Source: Nemertoderma westbladi (Eukaryota > Xenacoelomorpha > Nemertodermatida > Nemertodermatidae). Taken from it: DNA of 20,256 nt. The stretch spans positions 1 to 20,256 of the forward strand of contig JAUCBJ010005354.1 in NCBI GenBank assembly GCA_032718475.1, in the 5' to 3' direction. This document shows, piece by piece, positions 16,908 to 20,256 of the stretch (within the stretch, counting starts at the first letter, position 1; each line of letters opens with the position of its first letter). The notes beneath the pieces are model-generated. The model made no database searches. It saw only the letters and a list, made by a program, of their open reading frames with translations, and had not been told where the DNA came from. A program made the position numbers and the translations under genes.

Positions 16908-16912
16908 TACGA
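16908..16912 (+). repeat. Target-site duplication TACGA, right
   Basis: Second copy of the 5-bp duplication, directly after GCTAACA. The host ORF resumes in phase here. Confidence 0.92.
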
Positions 16913-17470
16913 GGTTGGGTGCAACTTCTGTTGGTGGGGTATAGGTGCGTTCCTGCACCAAAGCGCTCTGGTCGGAAGCACACGAGGTCATTGGCCTCCC
17001 AAGTAAATCAGAAGGTCTGTGAATTCCGAGAACTCCAACTGGATCATGGTCCACCTGAGAATGAGTGAGTACAGTGAATGCGTCCCCGTTCGCGGACAGT
17101 CAATGATGAAGAACCTCTAGCAGCAGAGGTGGCACAGAAAATCGAGGATGGAGACATCAAAGGAGCAGTTCGCCTTGCCTCATCAACAACAACTATCGCA
17201 CTGGATACACCAGAGAACCTTGCGACTCTTCGACTGAAGCATCCACCACGTCCTGCTGATTACCGCACTCCACCGCCTCCTTTACAATTACCCCGGCCCA
17301 CTTGTTCAGATGCCACTATCAGGGACCTGCTGCGCACTTTCCCTCCGGGAAGTGCAGGTGGGCCGGACGGTCTCAGACCCAAAATCTGGAAGGACCTCGT
17401 GGCCCTACTAATGGGGAAACTGGTAGGAGACTTCTCAACAAGCTCAGCCGTTTTATGGAGATTGTGTTAG
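16908..17470 (+). pseudogene. Retrotransposon ORF: pre-RT region and RT fingers
   Basis: Continues the 10249 frame after the duplicated TACGA. The first part (GWVQLLLVGYRCVPAPKRSGR) is the usual region upstream of the RT. Stops at 17066-17068 and 17075-17077 interrupt the same frame, which resumes at ATG 17078. RT begins with FPPGSAGGPDGLRP (about 17338-17379), the conserved PDG segment of the fingers. Around 17430 the reading frame shifts, so GKLVGDFSTSS... to the stop at 17470 is out of frame and the true continuation lies in the frame ending at 17706. Confidence 0.75.
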
Positions 17471-17706
17471 CTGGGGAGATCCCACCACTAATTCGACCAA
17501 TTTTCTATAGTGCTAATCTTTTCTCCTTCACCAAAGAAGACAATGGGATTCGACCTATAGTTGCTGGCCTTGCCATCCGCCGCCTTGCAGCCAAGTGTAA
17601 CGGACTACGTGTGAGACAGCAGCGGTTGAACTCACATGGAGACGTCCAGGTTGGAATTGGTGCAATGAATGGGGCAGAAGTTGCAGCAACGCAACCCGCA
17701 CCATGA
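17430..17706 (+). pseudogene. Retrotransposon ORF: RT fingers (second frame)
   Basis: After a frameshift near 17430 the signal continues as LLNKLSRFMEIVLAGEIPPL and GIRPIVAGLAIRRLAAKC. The RPI word is the conserved RT motif 2. The segment then runs to VGIGAMNGAEVAA, typical of this retroelement group just before motif A. A further frameshift at about 17680-17690 moves the signal to the next frame. Confidence 0.75.
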
Positions 17707-18419
17707 CTGCCACATCCAACTTACCAGGTTCAGTGCTACTCAAGGTAGACTTCAGTAATGCCTTTAATGCTGTCCGTAGGGATTCGATACTAGAGATTGT
17801 CTACGAACGACTACCTGAGATCTATGACTACACGCTTGCCGCCTACGGGGAGCCAAGCTACCTCATCCATGGGAAACGTATCCTTCTTTCAGAGGAAGGA
17901 TTTCAGCAATGGGATCCTGAAGGCCCGCCCCTATTTGGCGACAGTACCATTGAGATGGCACAATCCCTTAGCTCCATATTTAATGTGTGGTATCTTGACG
18001 ATGCCAACCTGGCTGACCAGTACCAGGTGGTACTACAGGACCTCCGACGGATCATCAAGGATGGACACAAACTGGGGCTGTCCATTAACCCTAAGAAGAG
18101 TGAGCTCTTCTTTATTGGGGGAGAGAATGCCAGTAGCCGCAGCACAATCACAGCTGAGTTTGATGCATTATGTCCTGGTATCAAGGTCCCACCCCTTGAT
18201 GAACTTACAATACTAGGGGCGCCCCTCAGCCAAAACTCACTTGAGAAGTGCCTGCGTAATAAGATTGGGGACCTTAATACACTTTCTGCCCATTTGCCTC
18301 TACTTGATTCACACCATGCTTTTTACCTGTTAAAGAACTGTCTCGCAATGCCCCCGGCTGATATTCTTTCTCCGGACTGCTCCATGCTTCACCCACCCCG
18401 ATCTTCTGGGGGAGTATGA
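17685..18419 (+). pseudogene. Retrotransposon ORF: RT palm with motifs A-E
   Basis: Motif A is LKVDFSNAFNAVRRDSIL with the catalytic Asp. Motif B is EEGFQQWDPEGPPLFG, where the normally conserved Gly before DP is Trp (one base change). Motif C is WYLDDANLAD with both catalytic Asp. Motif D is LGLSINPKKSELFF. So the metal-binding residues survive but motif B is damaged. The ATG at 17703 is internal to the domain and not a real start. The frame is correct to about 18355, after which the true continuation is in another frame and the residues to the stop at 18419 are noise. Confidence 0.85.
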
Positions 18420-18842
18420 CCAGACACTCAGGGATGCACTACAGACAGTAACGAACTGCTGCATTAACGACCAGTCATGGGACCAAGCTTGCCTACCAGC
18501 ACGGTTGGGGGCCTGGGACTGAGTTCCGCATGTAAGCTCGCACCATCCGCCTTTTTGGCTTCAGTGGCTGCATGTGCTCCTCTTTCAGACCGCCTATTTA
18601 TTACAACTCAAGTGACTCCCAACTCTGACAAACTTGTTGATCTTGCCACCAGATATCGCGTAGCCCAGCTACCAGCCAATACATCACCATCAACCGCCAC
18701 AGGACCGCACTCATTGATAACAGAGGTGCATGAGGCTAGCTTGGAAGCCCTCCGTGAAGAGGCATCACCCTCAGACCGAGCCAGGCTCAACAGTGTCTCC
18801 AACCCAATCTCCAGCTTCTGGATGGATGCCATACCTTCATAG
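18355..18842 (+). pseudogene. Retrotransposon ORF: thumb and linker region
   Basis: From about 18355 to 18505 the coding signal is in a third frame (LRTAPCFTHPDLLGEYDQ, then QACLPARLG). It then returns to the frame GGLGLSSACKLAPSAFLA that runs to a TAG at 18840-18842. Two nearby, opposite frameshifts thus offset each other. GGLGL followed by a stretch of Ala/Ser-rich helices is typical of the region between the RT and endonuclease domains in this group. The TAG is a premature stop, since the same frame continues directly into the endonuclease. Confidence 0.7.
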
Positions 18843-18845
18843 GCC

Positions 18846-19511
18846 TTGGGGCTGAAGCTTACTGATACACAGTTCCGGATTGCCATTGCCATCCAACTTG
18901 GCTGTCGTGTAACCGACCCTCACCCCTGCACCCGTTGTGGGTCTCCCGTTGCAGCTAATGGGCTCCATGGCCTTTCCTGCCAACGGAGCGCTGGACGTTT
19001 TCCCAGGCACACCATGATTAATGAAATTGTAAAGCGTGCTCTCACTACCTGCGACATCCCCACCATGTTGGAGCCCCCGGGTCTGTGCCGCATTGATGGC
19101 AAAAGAGTCGATGGAGTCACCCTAGTGCCATGGTCCAGAGGAAGAACACTAACATGGGACGCAACTGTGGTGGACCCCCTGGCAGCCAGCCATATATCTC
19201 GTACACTCTCTTCTGGTGGAGGAAGCGCAGCCGAGGAAGCGGAGGTCTGGAAGAACAAGAAGTATGGTGAACTGATGGACAGAGGCTACCTGTTCCGTCC
19301 AGTAGCCTTTGAAACGATGGGCCGGGCAGGACCTGAAACAGAAGAGTTCCTGGCAGAGATAGGGTCGAGGCTAAGAGACTCAACCAAAAAGCCTCGCTCC
19401 CACTTGTTCCTCCTACAGAGGTTGCTGGTCGCAATCCAGATGGGTAATGCGGCATCCATCCTTGGTACCATCAGTGAGGCGGGGGATGGACTGATGGACC
19501 TTCTAGGATGA
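18846..19511 (+). pseudogene. Retrotransposon ORF: CCHC knuckle and R2-like restriction-type endonuclease
   Basis: Same frame as the preceding segment after the TAG; the leading codon is TTG, so this is not an independent gene. Order of elements: LGLKLTDTQFRIAIAIQLGC; a zinc knuckle CTRCGSPVAANGLHGLSC (CX2CX9HX3C); GRFPRHTMINEIVKRAL with the RH word; then KRVDGVTLVPWSRGRTLTWD, corresponding to the KPD...D core of PD-(D/E)XK endonucleases, with Val where Pro is usual. The C-terminal part (KKYGELMDRGYLFRPVAFET, then FLLQRLLVAIQMGNAASILG) is well kept to the TGA at 19509-19511. In this family the domain nicks the target DNA to prime reverse transcription. Confidence 0.78.
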
Positions 19512-20256
19512 TTTGCATCTTATGTTTGTGATTTCTGTTAACTCTAAATGTTATCTTATTTACAGTTAGCTATAACATTTCTAGAACATAGTTACTATAC
19601 TATGTGAAAGATTGACTTTTTACTTAAAATTTTCCACGTTTATGATAAAAGTCTCTAATTTCATTGATGATGTTCTTTACATCGAATGTATTTTATAATA
19701 TTAAAGGGAGTCGTCTTCATTTTTATATAATATTTGTTAACGAAATTAATCAATAATAGATTGAACAACGCAATGCTACAAGTTTTAAGAAATAATATCA
19801 CGATTTGACTGTGAATGGAAGTGTTTTAATGTCGTACTCCAAATACTTCTTACAGTTCGGCAATATCATCTACGAGTTAAATATAAAAAAAATTTAATTC
19901 GTAACTCCATGTTGTACGTTATTACCAAAAATTGTTTACTGTAAGAAAAAATTATAATTTTAAGTTCACTCAACCCATCGATATCAATGTCATCCACTCA
20001 TCTACAGCTTTGGATACCCTTCGAAATGGATTCTACGTAAAATTTTACATATATAGTGAAAAAATGGTGCTTTCCTCACCTTTGTCGTGATTTTTTCCCT
20101 AAGCCACCTGTACCTACACAGTCCTACCCGCACTCACCGGTACTCAATATACAGTGAATGTATACTTATCCTGCTTCCACATGATAGAGTTTGGTACTGT
20201 ACATACTTTCTCAATAGTGCAGTCTCAATACTGTGCATAAAAGATATTTCTTTACC
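19512..20256. other. AT-rich sequence after the retrotransposon ORF
   Basis: No ORF, RNA gene or tandem repeat was recognised. The beginning must be the 3' UTR of the non-LTR element, but no poly(A) or simple-repeat tail marks its end. Confidence 0.5.

Larger units (their letters stand above)
9942..19511 (+). mobile_element. Non-LTR retrotransposon (restriction-like-endonuclease type), split by an LTR element
   Basis: The coding parts are 9942-10249 and 16908-19511, interrupted by the 6.66-kb LTR insertion at 10250-16907. The left piece ends and the right piece begins in the same phase around the duplicated TACGA, so the host ORF was continuous before the insertion. In order, the protein has an N-terminal region, RT motifs 0-E, a CCHC knuckle and a PD-(D/E)XK-like endonuclease domain at the C-terminus. 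That is the architecture of early-branching single-ORF elements (CRE, R2, R4, Hero and relatives). It now carries at least three stop codons and about four frameshifts. The 5' and 3' ends and any target site were not identified. Confidence 0.8.

Overview
The window looks like repeat-dominated DNA from a metazoan nuclear genome, most plausibly a marine invertebrate. The evidence is: two unrelated non-LTR retrotransposon relics of kinds common in animals, a DDE-integrase-like eukaryotic DNA transposon, an LTR element with a 5-bp target duplication, long satellite arrays, and no compact operon-like gene layout. The species cannot be named from this sequence, and no clear single-copy host gene is visible.

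Layout from left to right. 1-395: unassigned sequence. About 396-1640: about 31 copies of a 40-bp satellite. 1641-2056: unassigned. 2057-3031: a 5'-truncated LINE (3' half of a reverse transcriptase ORF) between perfect 82-bp direct repeats. 3032-3393: AT-rich spacer. About 3394-6751: a satellite of about 93 copies of a 36-bp unit. Each consensus unit carries a CTACC-TTCG-GGTAG hairpin, and the array contains block (higher-order) duplications. 6752-7368: spacer with one doubtful minus-strand ORF. About 7369-9662: a decayed DNA transposon. It is bounded by inverted repeats (7369-7413 and 9285-9328) and by an expanded CCAAT-containing subterminal repeat on its right side. It encodes an unknown plus-strand protein (7901-8765) and, tail to tail, the N-terminal part of an IS3EU-like DDE integrase/transposase (minus, 9147-8725) that lacks its catalytic core. 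Nested in its left part is a 100-bp perfect palindrome flanked by 8-bp direct repeats, which looks like a hAT-type foldback MITE.

From about 9942 to at least 19511 lies a second, nested structure. The outer element is a non-LTR retrotransposon encoding a reverse transcriptase followed by a CCHC knuckle and an R2-like restriction-type endonuclease domain; its ORF now has several stops and frameshifts. It is split at 10249/16908 by a 6.66-kb LTR retrotransposon (10250-16907). That insertion has 574- and 577-bp LTRs (TG...CA, about 1% divergent by eye) and a TACGA target duplication, and the host ORF reads in phase across the insertion point. The internal 5.5 kb of the LTR element is strongly pyrimidine-rich on the plus strand and full of minisatellites and poly-C runs. 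Its only coding-like frames are on the minus strand (charged, gag-like, Asn-rich) and no pol domains are recognisable, so it is probably a non-autonomous element. 19512-20256 is AT-rich sequence with no identified gene.

The genes here do not form a cooperating pathway. The window is a record of successive insertions, with satellite expansion between them.
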